Assembly (NCBI RefSeq): GCF_008905045.1
Contig: NZ_VWMY01000036.1
Coordinates: forward strand, 62,001-126,000
Length of the DNA: 64,000 nt
Source of the DNA: Streptomyces albicerus
GTDB lineage: Bacteria > Actinomycetota > Actinomycetes > Streptomycetales > Streptomycetaceae
Direction: 5' to 3'
Shown here: positions 8,080-16,854 of the stretch, in pieces
Position numbering within the stretch: position 1 is the stretch's first letter
Layout of the letters: each line of letters opens with the position of its first letter
The notes under the pieces: model-generated
The model's input: only the letters and a program-made list of their open reading frames with translations
What the model was told of the DNA's origin: nothing
Database searches by the model: none
Made by a program: the position numbers and the translations under genes

Positions 8080-9948
8080 ATGGACTTCGGCACGCAGGGC
8101 CCCGAGGCCCCGGCCGACCTCGCCTGGCTGCGAGGTGTGGACGCCTACACGATGGGGGCCTATCCGCAGGCGGAGGAGGAGTTCCGCGCCGCGGTCCGGA
8201 TGGACCCGGGGATGGCCGACGGCTGGCTCGGGCTGCACGCGCTGCGCATCGACACGACGACCGCGCTGCTGCGGATGTTCCGGCACCGGGAACGCTTCGG
8301 GGAACAGCGCGCCCGCCACCGGCGCACGCTCAACTCCTGGTACTGGCTGGGCTGGTGGGTGCAGCCGGTCCTGGAGTCGCCGCGTGATCTGCTGCTCGCG
8401 CACGCCTCGCACTGGCTCGACGGACGCCATGTCCCGGAGCTGGACCGGGCGCTCGCGAGCCTGCCGCCCGTGGACACCGATCCACAGGTGCGGTTCCTGC
8501 ACGCCTGCCGCGCCTATCTCGTCAAGGACTGGGAGCAGCTGGTCCGGCACACGGATCCGCTGATCGACGATCCGATGCTGGGCATCGAGGCCGGCCTGTT
8601 CGGCGGCATGGCGCGGGTACGGCTGGAGATGTACGGGCAGGCCGAGCCGCTTCTGTCGTCCGCGCTGATGCGCTGCCGCAGCGAGCAGCCGCAGCGCAAG
8701 GAGCTGCGGTACTGGCTGGCGCGGGCGCACGAGGGCACGGGCCGCTCCGCGGCGGCGCTCCCCCTGTACCGGGCGGTGCACCGGGTCGACCCGGCGTTCA
8801 TGGACACCTCGGCACGGCTCGCCGCGATCGCCGAGGGCGACGGGTACGACGACACGGCCGACCTCGCGGCGATCACGCTCACCGGTGTCGGGCAGGACAT
8901 GCTGGACGGCCCGGACGGCGTCGATCCGCTGTTCGGCGGAGAGGGCCGTGACCTCAAGCTGTCGGAGCCCGAGCTGCCGCCGCCGGGCGCGCTGCCGTCC
9001 GAGAGCGACCGGGTCCGGGAGAAGGCCATCGTGCCGGTGCGGCCGCCGCATCTGCCGACCGGGCCCACCGACCCCGCCCTGTTGGAGGAGGCGCTCGCCG
9101 AGCTGGAGCGCATGGTCGGTCTGGAGCCGGTGAAGCGCCAGGTGAAGGCGCTGTCCGCGCAGTTGAACATGGCACGGCTGCGCGCCGGGCAGGGCCTCCC
9201 GGTCCAGCCGCCGAAGCGGCACTTCGTGTTCTCCGGCCCCTCCGGCACCGGCAAGACCACCGTGGCCCGCATCCTGGGCCGGGTCTTCTACGCGCTCGGC
9301 CTGCTCGGCGGCGACCATCTCGTCGAGGCGCAACGTGCCGACCTGGTGGGTGAATACCTCGGTCAGACCGCAGTGAAGGCCAACGAACTGATCGACTCCG
9401 CGATCGGCGGCGTCCTCTTCGTCGACGAGGCGTACTCGCTCTCCAACTCCGGTTACGGAAAGGGCGACGCCTACGGCGACGAGGCGCTGCAGGTCCTGCT
9501 CAAGCGCGCCGAGGACAACCGCGACCATCTGGTGGTGATCCTCGCGGGCTACCCGGAGGGCATGGACCGTCTCCTCGCCGCCAACCCCGGCCTGTCGTCC
9601 CGCTTCACCACCCGCGTCGACTTCCCCTCGTACCGTCCCCTCGAACTCACCTCGATCGGCGAGGTGCTGGCCGCGGAGAACGGTGACGTGTGGGACGAGG
9701 AGGCCCTCGACGAGCTGCGGTCCATCAGCGGGCACGTTGTCGACCAGGGCTGGATCGATGAGCTCGGCAACGGCCGGTTTTTGCGCACGCTGTACGAGAA
9801 GAGCTGCGCCTATCGCGATCTGCGGCTGTCGGGCTATGCGGGTGCGCTGAGCCGGGATGACCTTTCCACACTGCGGCTGCCGGATCTTATGCAGGCGTAT
9901 GGAGAGGTTTTGTCGGGGCGGGGGCCGCAGGATCCTTCGGGGTTGTGA
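8080..9948 (+). CDS. EccA/CbxX-like AAA+ ATPase with N-terminal TPR-like region
   Basis: 622 residues from ATG 8080 (a GTG directly precedes it), with GGGGGA five bases upstream. The first ~270 residues are helical, TPR-like (AYTMGAYPQAEEEFRAAV, AHEGTGRSAAALPLYR). A linker leads to a CbxX/CfxQ-type AAA module: Walker A GPSGTGKTT at 386-394, Walker B VLFVDEAYSL with Asp449/Glu450, and an arginine-rich sensor region SSRFTTRVDFPSY. This order is that of EccA, the cytosolic ATPase of type VII secretion, and of SpoVK-like proteins. No ESX/WXG100 or other ecc gene is in the window, so an ESX role is only possible. It stands alone, with a strong terminator after it. Confidence 0.9.
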   Translation: MDFGTQGPEAPADLAWLRGVDAYTMGAYPQAEEEFRAAVRMDPGMADGWLGLHALRIDTTTALLRMFRHRERFGEQRARHRRTLNSWYWLGWWVQPVLESPRDLLLAHASHWLDGRHVPELDRALASLPPVDTDPQVRFLHACRAYLVKDWEQLVRHTDPLIDDPMLGIEAGLFGGMARVRLEMYGQAEPLLSSALMRCRSEQPQRKELRYWLARAHEGTGRSAAALPLYRAVHRVDPAFMDTSARLAAIAEGDGYDDTADLAAITLTGVGQDMLDGPDGVDPLFGGEGRDLKLSEPELPPPGALPSESDRVREKAIVPVRPPHLPTGPTDPALLEEALAELERMVGLEPVKRQVKALSAQLNMARLRAGQGLPVQPPKRHFVFSGPSGTGKTTVARILGRVFYALGLLGGDHLVEAQRADLVGEYLGQTAVKANELIDSAIGGVLFVDEAYSLSNSGYGKGDAYGDEALQVLLKRAEDNRDHLVVILAGYPEGMDRLLAANPGLSSRFTTRVDFPSYRPLELTSIGEVLAAENGDVWDEEALDELRSISGHVVDQGWIDELGNGRFLRTLYEKSCAYRDLRLSGYAGALSRDDLSTLRLPDLMQAYGEVLSGRGPQDPSGL

Positions 9949-10040
9949 GCTGCGCCCACGAGCTCGGTCCCTTGTTGACGTCTCGCGGGTGCGGGTTCGT
10001 CGTGGCTTGTCGCGCCCCGCGGCGGAGCCGCAAATGTCAC

Positions 10041-10075
10041 AGCCCCGCGCCCCCCAAAAGAAGGGGCGCGGGGCT
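10041..10075. terminator. Bidirectional terminator between convergent genes
   Basis: AGCCCCGCGCCCC (10041-10053) and GGGGCGCGGGGCT (10063-10075) form a perfect 13-bp stem with a nine-base A-rich loop. It lies between the ends of the AAA gene and the leftward DUF21-CBS gene and can serve both. The arm is built from a GCCCCGCGCCCC element that recurs near 43,075, and in variant form near 35,060, 35,120 and 47,060. Confidence 0.85.
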
Positions 10076-10081
10076 TCTGCA

Positions 10082-11191
10082 TCAGCTCGCCAGTGCCTGT
10101 TCCGTCGCCTCCGGGCCCAGGGCCGGATCCGGCGACTCCTTGCGCGGCTCGCTGACCCGCACCGTCGAAGCCTCCCGGTGCGCCGGATCGCGTACCTCGC
10201 CGACCAGCAGCTCCAGCACGTCCTCCATGGCGACGAGCCCGAGCACCTTCCCCGACGCGTCGGCCACCTGCGCGAGGTGTGTCGCGGCACGGCGCATCAC
10301 GGTCAGGGCGTCGTCCAGCGGGAGTTCGGACCTCAGGGTCGTCATGGGGCGCCAGACCTGCTGCGGCACGGCCCGCTCGGACTCCTCCAGGTCGAGTACG
10401 TCCTTCACGTGCAGATAGCCCATGAAGGCGCCGTTCTCGGCGGCCACCGGGAAGCGCGAGTACCCGGTGCGGGCAGTGAGTGCGACGACCTGGCCCGGAG
10501 TGACCGAGGGGCCGACGGTCACCAGGGACTCCCGGTCCAGGAGCACGTCCGTGACCGGGCGGGAGCCCAGCTCCAGGGCGTCTTCCAGGCGCTCCTGCTC
10601 CTCGGGGTCGAGGAAGCCCGCCTGGCCGGCGTCCTCGACGAGCCGGTTGAGCTGCTCGCTGGTGAAGACGGCCTCGACCTCGTCCTTGGGCTCGACACGG
10701 AAGAGCCTCAGGATGACGCGGGCGCAGGCACCGAGGCCCACGGTGACCGGCTTGCACAGCCGGGCGAAGGCGACCAGGCCGGGGCTGAGCCACAGCGCGG
10801 TCTTCTCAGGGGCCGCCATCGCCAGGTTCTTCGGCAGCATCTCTCCGACGACGAGGTGGAGGAAGACGACCGCGGCGAGCGCTATGACGTACCCGAGCGG
10901 GTGAATCACGCCCTCGGGAAGGTGCACGGCGTGGAAGACCGGCTCCAGGAGATGCGCCACGGTGGGCTCGGCGACCGCGCCGAGCGTCAGTGAGCAGACG
11001 GTGATGCCGAACTGCGCGGCGGCCATCATCTGCGGCAGGTTCTCCAGGCCGTACATGACCTGCCGGGCCCGTGTCGTGCCGAGCGGTTCGATCTGGCTGC
11101 GGCGTACGGAGACCAGCGCGAACTCGGCGCCGACGAAGAATCCGTTGGCGAGCACGAGCAGGGCCGCGAAGAGAAGTTGGAGCACGCTCAT
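10082..11191 (-). CDS. DUF21-CBS membrane protein, CorC/HlyC family (second of pair)
   Basis: 369 residues. An N-terminal DUF21 transmembrane domain (residues about 1-180; LLFAALLVLANGFFVGAEFA begins the first span, with further spans around 95-125) is followed by a tandem CBS region (about 205-335; TRTGYSRFPVAAENG, MGYLHVKDVL, LVAMEDVLELLVGEV). The family (CorC/YfjD/PaeA) includes Mg or Co exporters and proteins once called hemolysins; transport here is inferred. This copy lacks the C-terminal CorC_HlyC domain that its neighbour has. Its start codon overlaps the upstream copy's stop by four bases, so the two are translationally coupled and probably form a heteromer. Confidence 0.93.
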   Translation of the reverse strand: MSVLQLLFAALLVLANGFFVGAEFALVSVRRSQIEPLGTTRARQVMYGLENLPQMMAAAQFGITVCSLTLGAVAEPTVAHLLEPVFHAVHLPEGVIHPLGYVIALAAVVFLHLVVGEMLPKNLAMAAPEKTALWLSPGLVAFARLCKPVTVGLGACARVILRLFRVEPKDEVEAVFTSEQLNRLVEDAGQAGFLDPEEQERLEDALELGSRPVTDVLLDRESLVTVGPSVTPGQVVALTARTGYSRFPVAAENGAFMGYLHVKDVLDLEESERAVPQQVWRPMTTLRSELPLDDALTVMRRAATHLAQVADASGKVLGLVAMEDVLELLVGEVRDPAHREASTVRVSEPRKESPDPALGPEATEQALAS

Positions 11192-12522
11192 CGGACGGCC
11201 TCCACCGCGGCTGCGGCGTCGGCGGTCCTGACGAGACGGACCCGCTCGGCCCGGTAGTGCCCGACCTGGCGCACCGACAGCCGCCAGCCCGGGAGCTCGG
11301 CCCTGTCACCGGCGGCGGGGATACGGCCGAGCAGATCGGCGACGAGGCCCGCGACCGTCTCGTACGGACCCTCGGGGACCTCCAGGCCTATGCGCTGCAG
11401 GATGTCGACGCGGCAGCTGCCGTCGGCGTCCCAGGCGGGCCGGCCGTCCTCGGGCGGGGCGGCGGCGAGTTCGGGCACGTCGTGGCCGTCGTGCTCGTCG
11501 CGGACCTCGCCGACGAGTTCCTCGACGATGTCCTCCAGGGTGACGACACCGGCCGTGCCGCCGTACTCGTCGACGACGACGGCGATGGGCTGTTCGTTGC
11601 GCAGCCGCTCCAGGAGGGGCTGCACGGGCAGCGTCTCCGGGACGAGCAGCGGGGCCTGGGCGATCCTGGTGACGGGGGTGCGCAGCCGGTCGTGCGAGGG
11701 CACCGCGAGGGCGTCCTTGAGGTGGACCATGCCGACGATCTCGTCGATCCGCTCCCGGTAGACGGGGAAGCGGGAGAGGCCGGTGGCACGGGTGAGGTTG
11801 ACGACGTCCTCGGCGGTCGCGGAGGACTGGAGGGCGCTGACCTTCACGCGCGGGGTCATGACGTGCTGTGCGGTGAGGTCGGCCAGCGAGAGCGTACGGA
11901 CGAACAGGTCGGCGGTGTCCTGCTCCAGGGCGCCGGCCTGGGCCGAGTGCCGGGCGAGGGAAACGAGTTCGCCGGGGGTGCGGGCGGAGGCCAGTTCCGC
12001 GGTGGGCTCGACGCCGAGAGTGCGGACGAGCCGGTTGGCGACCGCGTTCAGACCGGCGATCACCGGCCGGAAGAGAGTCGAGAAGGCGTGCTGCGGGCCC
12101 GCGACGAACCGCGCGACCTGCATGGGCCTGGACACCGCCCAGTTCTTGGGCACGAGTTCGCCGATCACCATCTGCACGGCCGAGGCCAGCAGCATGCCGA
12201 CGACCACGGCGACACCGGGGACGGCGCCTTCGGGGATACCGACCGCGGTGAAGGGGCCGCCCAGCAGCTCGGCGAGCGCCGGTTCGGCGAGCATGCCGAC
12301 GACGAGCGAGGTGATGGTGATGCCGAGCTGGGTGCCGGAGAGCTGGAAGGACAGCTCCTTGAGCGAGTTGACGACCGTACGGGCTCGTCGGTCGCCCTCG
12401 GCGGCGGCCTTCTCGGCGTCGGGGCGCTCCACCGTGACGAGGCCGAACTCGGCCGCCACGAAGAAGCCGTTGGCGAGAATCAACAAGAACGCCGCCCCGA
12501 GGAGCAGCAGGGGGATGGTCAT
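11188..12522 (-). CDS. DUF21-CBS-CorC_HlyC membrane protein (first of pair)
   Basis: 444 residues with the full three-part layout: DUF21 transmembrane domain (about 1-195, starting LLLLGAAFLLILANGFFVAAEF), paired CBS domains (about 215-335; VMTPRVKVSAL, GLSRFPVYRERIDEIVGMVHLKD, AVVVDEYGGTAGVVTLEDIVEELVGE) and a C-terminal CorC_HlyC domain (about 355-430; DGSCRVDILQRIGLEVPEG). Known relatives export divalent cations at the cytoplasmic membrane, with CBS domains sensing adenine nucleotides. It leads a two-gene leftward operon with the shorter copy. A terminator for the preceding gene lies 120 bases upstream. Confidence 0.94.
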   Translation of the reverse strand: MTIPLLLLGAAFLLILANGFFVAAEFGLVTVERPDAEKAAAEGDRRARTVVNSLKELSFQLSGTQLGITITSLVVGMLAEPALAELLGGPFTAVGIPEGAVPGVAVVVGMLLASAVQMVIGELVPKNWAVSRPMQVARFVAGPQHAFSTLFRPVIAGLNAVANRLVRTLGVEPTAELASARTPGELVSLARHSAQAGALEQDTADLFVRTLSLADLTAQHVMTPRVKVSALQSSATAEDVVNLTRATGLSRFPVYRERIDEIVGMVHLKDALAVPSHDRLRTPVTRIAQAPLLVPETLPVQPLLERLRNEQPIAVVVDEYGGTAGVVTLEDIVEELVGEVRDEHDGHDVPELAAAPPEDGRPAWDADGSCRVDILQRIGLEVPEGPYETVAGLVADLLGRIPAAGDRAELPGWRLSVRQVGHYRAERVRLVRTADAAAAVEAVR

Positions 12523-12641
12523 GCCGCCGCCTCGATATGTCGGGAGGGGGCGGCGCAGGTACTACAGGACGATCCGTCCATCGCTGGAGGGAGTCACTCC
12601 TCGAATAGCAGGGGCCACTGAATTCCGGGTGGAGAGTCAGC

Positions 12642-12670
12642 GGCGGAGGCGCAACGAAAACGCCTCCGCC
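12642..12670 (-). terminator. Terminator after the hisG/PH-protein gene string
   Basis: GGCGGAGGCG (12642-12651) and CGCCTCCGCC (12661-12670) pair perfectly over ten bases around a nine-base A-rich loop (CAACGAAAA). It lies 50 bases beyond the stop of the PH-domain gene and before the DUF21 pair, and probably closes the riboflavin/his transcription unit. Confidence 0.75.
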
Positions 12671-12719
12671 AACAGATTAATCAAGACATGGGCCCGTACG
12701 GCAGGGTAGCCGCCCAGAG

Positions 12720-13196
12720 TCAGCCGTGATGTTCGTCGTGCCGCCCGCCGGGCTCCCGGATGGAGCGGGCTTCGGCGAGTGCGCGCAGCGTACGGGCGTC
12801 GCTGATCGCGCGCTGCTTGGCGATGCCCGGCTGGATGCCGAGCGCGGGCAGGCTGGTGCCGTCGCTGAGGTTGAGGAACACCCACGGGTCGCCCGGGCGC
12901 AGGTTGACCTGCAGGATCTCCTCCCAGGCGAGCTTCCGCCGACCGGCGATGTTCACGACCGTGACGCCGGATTCGTCGGCGACGACTTTCGGCCGCGAGA
13001 GCAGCACGAGCACCCCAGTCAGCAGCGCCCCGGTGAAGACGAAACTGAGGCGCTCCGCCGGGCTGAGTGTTTCGAGCAGCATCGCGACCGTCGTGATCAC
13101 CACGAAGATCGTGACACCGGCGGTCAGCAGGACGGCACGGGTACGGCCCGGCCGGAAAGTGACGGGCAGGGCGGGCAGCTCTGGTGCATCGGACAT
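12720..13196 (-). CDS. PH-domain membrane protein
   Basis: 158 residues. Two hydrophobic segments at about residues 22-41 and 50-67 (AVLLTAGVTIFVVITTVAM; LSFVFTGALLTGVLVLL) precede a bacterial PH-like domain (about 70-135: KVVADESGVTVVNIAGRRKLAWEEILQVNL, GDPWVFLNLSDGTSLPALGIQ). This is the common small actinobacterial PH/DUF2581-type layout. Function is unknown; such domains usually sit at the inner membrane face. It starts 12 bases after the hisG stop and probably shares its transcript, a neighbourhood conserved in Streptomyces from memory. Confidence 0.88.
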   Translation of the reverse strand: MSDAPELPALPVTFRPGRTRAVLLTAGVTIFVVITTVAMLLETLSPAERLSFVFTGALLTGVLVLLSRPKVVADESGVTVVNIAGRRKLAWEEILQVNLRPGDPWVFLNLSDGTSLPALGIQPGIAKQRAISDARTLRALAEARSIREPGGRHDEHHG

Positions 13197-13208
13197 GGCG
13201 AGCGGTCC

Positions 13209-14057
13209 TCAGAGGCGGCAGGCGTGGATGGCCGTGGTCAGGATGGCCCGCGCGCCCAGGTCGTACAGGTCGTCCATGATCCGCTGGGCCTCCTTGGCCG
13301 GGACCATGGCGCGCACGGCGACCCAGCCCTCGTTGTGCAGCGGCGAGACGGTCGGCGACTCCAGGCCCGGCGTGAGGGCGACGGCCTTCTCCAGCTGCTC
13401 GACGCGGCAGTCGTAGTCCATCATCACGTACGTCCGCGCGACGAGGACGCCCTGGAGGCGGCGCAGGAACTGCTGGACCTTGGGTTCCTCGGCGTCCGCG
13501 CCGGTGCGGCGGATGACGACGGCCTCGGACTTCATGATCGGGTCGCCGAAGACCTCGAGCCCCGCGTTGCGCAGCGAGGTGCCGGTCTCGACGACGTCCG
13601 CGATGACCTCGGCGACGCCGAGTTCGATGGCCGTCTCGACGGCGCCGTCAAGGTGGACGACGGACGCGTCGACGCCCTGGTCGGCGAGGTGCTTGTCGAC
13701 GATGCCCTCGTACGAGGTGGCGACGGTCATGCCGACCAGGTCCTCGACGGCCTTGGCCGTGCCGGGCTTGGTCGCGAAGCGGAAGGTGGAGCGGGCGAAG
13801 CCGAGCGGGAGGATCTCCTCCGCGTTGGCGCCCGAGTCGATGAGCAGGTCGCGGCCGGTGATGCCGATGTCGAGCTTGCCGGAGGAGACGTAGATCGCGA
13901 TGTCGCGGGGGCGGAGGTAGAAGAACTCGACCTCGTTCTCCGGGTCGACGATCCTGAGCTCCTTGGACTCCCGGCGCTGCTGGTAGCCGGCCTCATGCAG
14001 CATCTCCGCCGCAGGGCCTGACAGGGAACCCTTGTTGGGGACGGCGATGCGCAGCAT
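13209..14057 (-). CDS. hisG: ATP phosphoribosyltransferase, long form
   Basis: 282 residues, the length of the long HisG with a C-terminal regulatory domain, so no HisZ is needed. It begins MLRIAVPNKGSLSGPAAEML and shows the PRPP-binding region near ELGVAEVIADVVETGTSL, the motif replaced by E/D-rich loops in this family. The C-terminal ACT-like domain (about 210-282, ESPTVSPLHNEGWVAVRAMV) is the expected histidine feedback site. It makes phosphoribosyl-ATP from ATP and PRPP, step one of histidine synthesis. hisE lies 47 bases upstream; the pair follows the rib genes and is apart from the main his operon, as in other Streptomyces. Confidence 0.96.
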   Translation of the reverse strand: MLRIAVPNKGSLSGPAAEMLHEAGYQQRRESKELRIVDPENEVEFFYLRPRDIAIYVSSGKLDIGITGRDLLIDSGANAEEILPLGFARSTFRFATKPGTAKAVEDLVGMTVATSYEGIVDKHLADQGVDASVVHLDGAVETAIELGVAEVIADVVETGTSLRNAGLEVFGDPIMKSEAVVIRRTGADAEEPKVQQFLRRLQGVLVARTYVMMDYDCRVEQLEKAVALTPGLESPTVSPLHNEGWVAVRAMVPAKEAQRIMDDLYDLGARAILTTAIHACRL

Positions 14058-14104
14058 GAGGTCGGCTTCCTTCGTTCGTGCTTACGGGTGCGGGTTGCTG
14101 GTGC

Positions 14105-14377
14105 TCAGAGGTGGGCGTACACGTCGTCCAGGGAGATGCCGCGGGCGACCATCATCACCTGGACGTGGTACAGCAGCTGCGAGATCTCCTCGGCGGCCGC
14201 TTCCTTGCCCTCGTACTCGGCGGCCATCCAGACCTCGGCGGCCTCTTCGACGACCTTCTTGCCGATGGCATGGACCCCCTTGCCGACCAGCTCTGCGGTG
14301 CGGGAAGTGGTGGGGTCGCCGTTGGCGGCCTTCTGCTGGAGCTCGGTGAAGAGCTCCTCGAACGTCTTCTTGGACAT
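14105..14377 (-). CDS. hisE: Phosphoribosyl-ATP pyrophosphatase
   Basis: 90 residues from ATG 14377; a GTG four codons upstream is possible but adds only GAT-type residues. It is an all-alpha MazG-like protein: KTFEELFTELQQKAANGDP at the start, then the metal-binding helix pair KKVVEEAAEVWMAA and EAAAEEISQLLYH. It hydrolyses phosphoribosyl-ATP to phosphoribosyl-AMP and PPi, the second histidine step, directly after HisG. It begins 25 bases after the ribH stop, so it probably shares the FMN-controlled transcript unless an internal promoter exists. Confidence 0.95.
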   Translation of the reverse strand: MSKKTFEELFTELQQKAANGDPTTSRTAELVGKGVHAIGKKVVEEAAEVWMAAEYEGKEAAAEEISQLLYHVQVMMVARGISLDDVYAHL

Positions 14378-14402
14378 GGTGGCGCCCACTTTACGCGTTG
14401 TG

Positions 14403-14897
14403 TCAGCCCGCCTGACGCCACGGTTCAGATACTGAGCGGAGGGTGGCCGCGGTCGCCACGGCCGCCGTCACCGCCTCGTGTCCCTTGTCCTCGTTCGAGC
14501 CCTCGATGCCCGCACGGTCCAGGGCCTGTTCCTCGGTGTCGCAGGTCAGCACGCCGAAGCCGACGGGGACGCCGGTGTCGATCGAGACCTGAGTGAGGCC
14601 CTGGGTGACGCCCTGGCACACGTATTCGAAGTGTGGGGTGCCGCCGCGGATGACGACGCCGAGCGCGACGATCGCGTCGTAGCCGCGGCCCGCGAGGACC
14701 TTCGCGACGACGGGCAGCTCGAAGCTGCCGGGGACCCGAAGGAGGGTCGGCTCGTCGATTCCCAGCTCGTGCAGGGCGCGCAGCGCGCCGTCGACGAGTC
14801 CGTCCATCACCTTCTCGTGCCACTGTGCCGCGATGACGGCGACCCTCAGGTCGCTGCAGTTGCGTACGGACAGTTCGGGTGCACCCTTGCCGCTCAC
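14403..14897 (-). CDS. ribH: 6,7-dimethyl-8-ribityllumazine synthase
   Basis: 164 residues from a GTG at 14897 with AGGAG five bases before it. Family features are plain: RVAVIAAQWHEKVMDGLVDGA, VPGSFELPVVAKVLA, the phosphate loop ALGVVIRGGTPHFEYVC with the catalytic His about residue 89, and FGVLTCDTEEQALDRAG. It joins 5-amino-6-ribitylaminouracil with dihydroxybutanone phosphate and normally forms a large capsid-like assembly. It lies 20 bases after ribBA, which supplies both precursors' branches. Confidence 0.97.
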   Translation of the reverse strand: MSGKGAPELSVRNCSDLRVAVIAAQWHEKVMDGLVDGALRALHELGIDEPTLLRVPGSFELPVVAKVLAGRGYDAIVALGVVIRGGTPHFEYVCQGVTQGLTQVSIDTGVPVGFGVLTCDTEEQALDRAGIEGSNEDKGHEAVTAAVATAATLRSVSEPWRQAG

Positions 14898-14917
14898 GTG
14901 TCTCCTCGTGCTTTCCG

Positions 14918-16216
14918 TTACTGGTTGCCGCAGGCGGACACGGTGGTCGTGTCCAGCCAGGGCAGGTCGTGCCCCATCCGGTCCCGCTTGGTGCGCAGGT
15001 ACCGGAGGTTGTGCTCGCCCGCCTGTACGGGCATCGGCTCGCGGTCGGTGACCTTGAGGCCGTGGCGGACGAGCGCGTCGGTCTTGTCGGGGTTGTTGGT
15101 CATCAGCCGCACGCTGCCGACGCCGAGGTCCTCCAGGATCTGCGCGCCGGCCGCGTAGTCGCGGGCGTCGGCGGGCAGCCCCAGCTCGAGGTTGGCGTCG
15201 AGGGTGTCGCGGCCGCGCTCCTGGAGTTCGTACGCGCGCAGTTTGGACAGGAGCCCGATGCCGCGTCCCTCGTGGCCGCGCAGGTAGACGACGATGCCGC
15301 GGCCCTCGGCCTGGATGCGCTGCAGGGAGGCCTCGAGCTGGGGACCGCAGTCGCAGCGCAGGGAGTGGAAGACGTCGCCGGTGAGGCATTCGGAGTGGAT
15401 GCGCACGAGAACGTCCTCGCCGTCGCCGATCTCGCCGTGGGCCAGGGCGACGTGTTCGACGCCGTCGACGGTGGAGCGGTAGCCGAACGCCGTGAACTCG
15501 CCGAAGGCGGTGGGCAGATGGGTCTCGGCCTCGCGGCGGACCGTGGGCTCGGCGGTGCGGCGGTAGGCGATCAGGTCCTCGATGGAGATGATCGTCAGGC
15601 CGTGCTTGCGGGCGAACGGGATCAGCTCGGGGAGCCGGAGCATCCGCCCGTCCTCCCCCGCGATCTCGACGATGGCTCCGGCCGGGCGCAGGCCCGCGAG
15701 CCGGGCGAGGTCGACGGCGGCCTCGGTGTGGCCGTTGCGGACCAGGACGCCGCCGGGCTTGGCGCGCAGCGGGAAGATGTGGCCGGGGCGCACGAAGTCG
15801 GTGGCCTCGGCCTCTCCCCCGGCGAGGAGTTGGAGCGTGGTGGCGCGGTCGGCGGCGGAGATGCCGGTGGTCACGCCGTACGCGGGGCCCGCGTCGACGG
15901 AGACCGTGAAGGCCGTGCGCATCGACTCGGTGTTGTTCTCGACCATCTGCGGGAGCTGGAGGCGGTCGAGCTCGTCGCCCTCCATGGGCGCGCAGATCAG
16001 GCCGCGGCACTCGCTCATCATGAAGGCGACGACCTCCGGGGTCGCCTTCTCGGCGGCGATGACGAGATCGCCCTCGTTCTCGCGGTCCTCGTCGTCGACG
16101 ACCACGACCGGGCGGCCCGCGGCGATGTCCGCGATGGCCTGCTCGACCGGGTCGAGGGCGAAGTCCGAAGCGTCTTGATCGTGCCCCGTGCTGTACCAAA
16201 CCGGCGCTGTGGTCAT
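14918..16216 (-). CDS. ribBA: Bifunctional DHBP synthase / GTP cyclohydrolase II
   Basis: 432 residues. The N-terminal ~205 residues are DHBP synthase (DDEDRENEGDLVIAAEKAT with the acidic loop, then HIFPLRAKPGGVL). The C-terminal half is GTP cyclohydrolase II, with zinc ligands in HSECLTGDVFHSLRCDCGPQ and the following GRGIVVYLRGHEGRGIGL loop. It feeds both branches of riboflavin synthesis from ribulose 5-phosphate and GTP. The ATG at 16216 overlaps the stop of ribM by four bases, with GAAGGAG eight bases upstream. Length and order are those of actinobacterial RibBA (also called RibAB). Confidence 0.97.
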   Translation of the reverse strand: MTTAPVWYSTGHDQDASDFALDPVEQAIADIAAGRPVVVVDDEDRENEGDLVIAAEKATPEVVAFMMSECRGLICAPMEGDELDRLQLPQMVENNTESMRTAFTVSVDAGPAYGVTTGISAADRATTLQLLAGGEAEATDFVRPGHIFPLRAKPGGVLVRNGHTEAAVDLARLAGLRPAGAIVEIAGEDGRMLRLPELIPFARKHGLTIISIEDLIAYRRTAEPTVRREAETHLPTAFGEFTAFGYRSTVDGVEHVALAHGEIGDGEDVLVRIHSECLTGDVFHSLRCDCGPQLEASLQRIQAEGRGIVVYLRGHEGRGIGLLSKLRAYELQERGRDTLDANLELGLPADARDYAAGAQILEDLGVGSVRLMTNNPDKTDALVRHGLKVTDREPMPVQAGEHNLRYLRTKRDRMGHDLPWLDTTTVSACGNQ

Positions 16217-16854
16217 GCCGGCGCTCCTTCCAGGACGGGCTGCCCGGCCTTGCGGGAGCGCAGCCACCAGTCGCGCATGCCCCACAGGACGAGCGCGCCG
16301 TAGATGATGTAGACGAAGCCGGAGAAGGCGAAGCCGTTGGCGAAGTTGAGCGGCACGCCCACCAGGTCGACCAGCAGCCAGGCGAACCAGAACTCGACCA
16401 TGCCGTGTGCCTGGGCGTACATGGCGACGATGGTGCCGACGAAGATGTAGGCATCCGGCCAGGGGTCCCATGACAGGGTCGGGTACGCCTTGAAGAGCAG
16501 GGCCACCGCGATCGTGCCGACGGCGGCGGCGCCGACCATCGCCGCGCGCTCGCGCCAGGTGGCGAAGCGTGGGGTGATCTGGCCGTCCTTGGACTGGTTC
16601 CTGCCGCGGTTCCACTGCCACCAGCCGTACGACGCGACGACGATCACGACGACCTGCTTGCCGGCGCTGCCGGTCAGGTGGCCGAAGAAGGCGGCGAAGA
16701 GGATGAGGCCGGAGAGGAACTGCACGGGCCAGGTCCATATGGAGCGCCGCCAGCCGAGGGCGAGAGCGGCCAGTCCGAAGATGTTGCCGACCATGTCCGA
16801 CCAGATGATGTGCTGGCCGAAGAGGACGAACGCCTCGGAGTTGAGCCAGTTCAC
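16213..16854 (-). CDS. ribM: PnuC-family riboflavin transporter RibM/PnuX
   Basis: 213 residues from a GTG that overlaps the ribE stop by four bases. About seven membrane spans can be drawn (IFGLAALALGW, WPVQFLSGLILFAAFF, VVVIVVASYGWWQWNRG, AAMVGAAAVGTIAVALLF, DAYIFVGTIVAMYAQA, FWFAWLLVDLVGVPLNF, FVYIIYGALVLWGM). The WxQWNRG and W-x-x-x-D motifs fit PnuC. Because it lies inside a riboflavin operon under an FMN riboswitch, riboflavin (PnuX/RibM type, as known in Streptomyces and Corynebacterium) is the likely substrate rather than nicotinamide riboside. Confidence 0.9.
   Translation of the reverse strand: MNWLNSEAFVLFGQHIIWSDMVGNIFGLAALALGWRRSIWTWPVQFLSGLILFAAFFGHLTGSAGKQVVVIVVASYGWWQWNRGRNQSKDGQITPRFATWRERAAMVGAAAVGTIAVALLFKAYPTLSWDPWPDAYIFVGTIVAMYAQAHGMVEFWFAWLLVDLVGVPLNFANGFAFSGFVYIIYGALVLWGMRDWWLRSRKAGQPVLEGAPA

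Noticed and set aside
8050..10290. Long leftward frame opposite the AAA ATPase
   Set aside because: Composition-driven shadow; Walker motifs and ribosome site belong to the other strand.
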